Origin: Prevotella sp. UBA1104
GTDB taxonomy: Bacteria; Bacteroidota; Bacteroidia; Bacteroidales; Bacteroidaceae
Direction: 5' to 3'
Length of the DNA: 14,526 bases
Assembly: GCA_002314055.1 (NCBI GenBank)
Contig: DCBP01000022.1
Span: forward strand, 2,861-17,386
Positions 14,404 through 14,526 of this stretch are shown in pieces (within the stretch, counting starts at the first letter, position 1; each line of letters starts with the position of its first letter). Position numbers and translations under genes: made by a program. The notes beneath the pieces are model-generated. The model was not told the origin of the DNA. It saw only the letters and a program-made list of their open reading frames with translations, and did no database searches.

Positions 14404-14526
14404 TTTAGTTATTCCCCTCCCCCGCCTCCCCTTGACAGGGGAGGAGCAGTTACTCTTTCTGCCAAAAACAGAGATATTTATTGATAAATTTAGTACTGAT
14501 ACAGATATCAATAGTTCGTTAAAATT
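14402..14526. repeat. Second copy of the GC-rich repeat family, cut by the window edge
   Basis: Positions 14402-14491 match the reverse complement of 10530-10441, with 83 of 90 bases identical. The match starts with GATTTAGTTATTCCCCTCCC and passes through the hairpin CTCCCC-TTGACA-GGGGAG. After 14491 the two copies diverge, and the other end of this copy, if it exists, is outside the window. In this copy the hairpin stem is better paired than in the first (GGGGAGG in place of GGGGCGG). It lies downstream of the permease gene and may act as its terminator. Confidence 0.8.

Overview
The window looks like chromosomal DNA from a member of the Bacteroidota, most likely Bacteroidales and probably Prevotella or a close relative. 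Four observations support this. Two secreted proteins end in type IX secretion (T9SS) type A-like C-terminal domains. There are choice-of-anchor J (cleaved-adhesin) and FnIII modules. Several intergenic regions carry matches to the Bacteroidota -7 promoter element TAnnTTTG. Shine-Dalgarno sequences are essentially absent. The genus is inferred; no rRNA or other marker is present.

Left part (1-6242): two minus-strand genes for exported proteins. One is a 576-residue protein with YD-like tyrosine-rich repeats. The other is a 1424-residue multidomain protein with three choice-of-anchor J modules, several FnIII modules and a CARDB-like module. A long hairpin that pairs best in the minus-strand RNA lies just past the end of the large gene.

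Middle (6243-6958): an AT-rich 716-bp gap between divergent genes. It holds a -7-like element facing each way, a 75-bp imperfect inverted repeat, a perfect 19-bp palindrome, and about ten DnaA-box-like 9-mers. Four of those are exact TTATCCACA. This is the most notable non-coding feature and a candidate replication origin or other DnaA-binding locus.

Right part (6959-14320): nadA (quinolinate synthase) is followed after 2 bp by a GT2 glycosyltransferase. Next come a block of 22-bp tandem repeats and a GT4 glycosyltransferase. Two more GT2 glycosyltransferases form a convergent minus-strand pair. The segment ends with rbfA and a LolC/LolE-type permease gene, probably in one operon. The four glycosyltransferases look like a small accessory surface-glycan cluster lying between housekeeping genes.

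A GC-rich repeat family occurs twice. One copy is a complete element of about 254 bp with 41-42 bp terminal inverted repeats, between the convergent genes near 10.4 kb. The other is a one-ended copy downstream of the permease gene, running to the window edge. I found no tRNA, rRNA, CRISPR array, transposase or recognisable defence system. No wholly new system can be claimed; the best leads are the DnaA-box cluster, the repeat family and the tandem repeats upstream of the GT4 gene.
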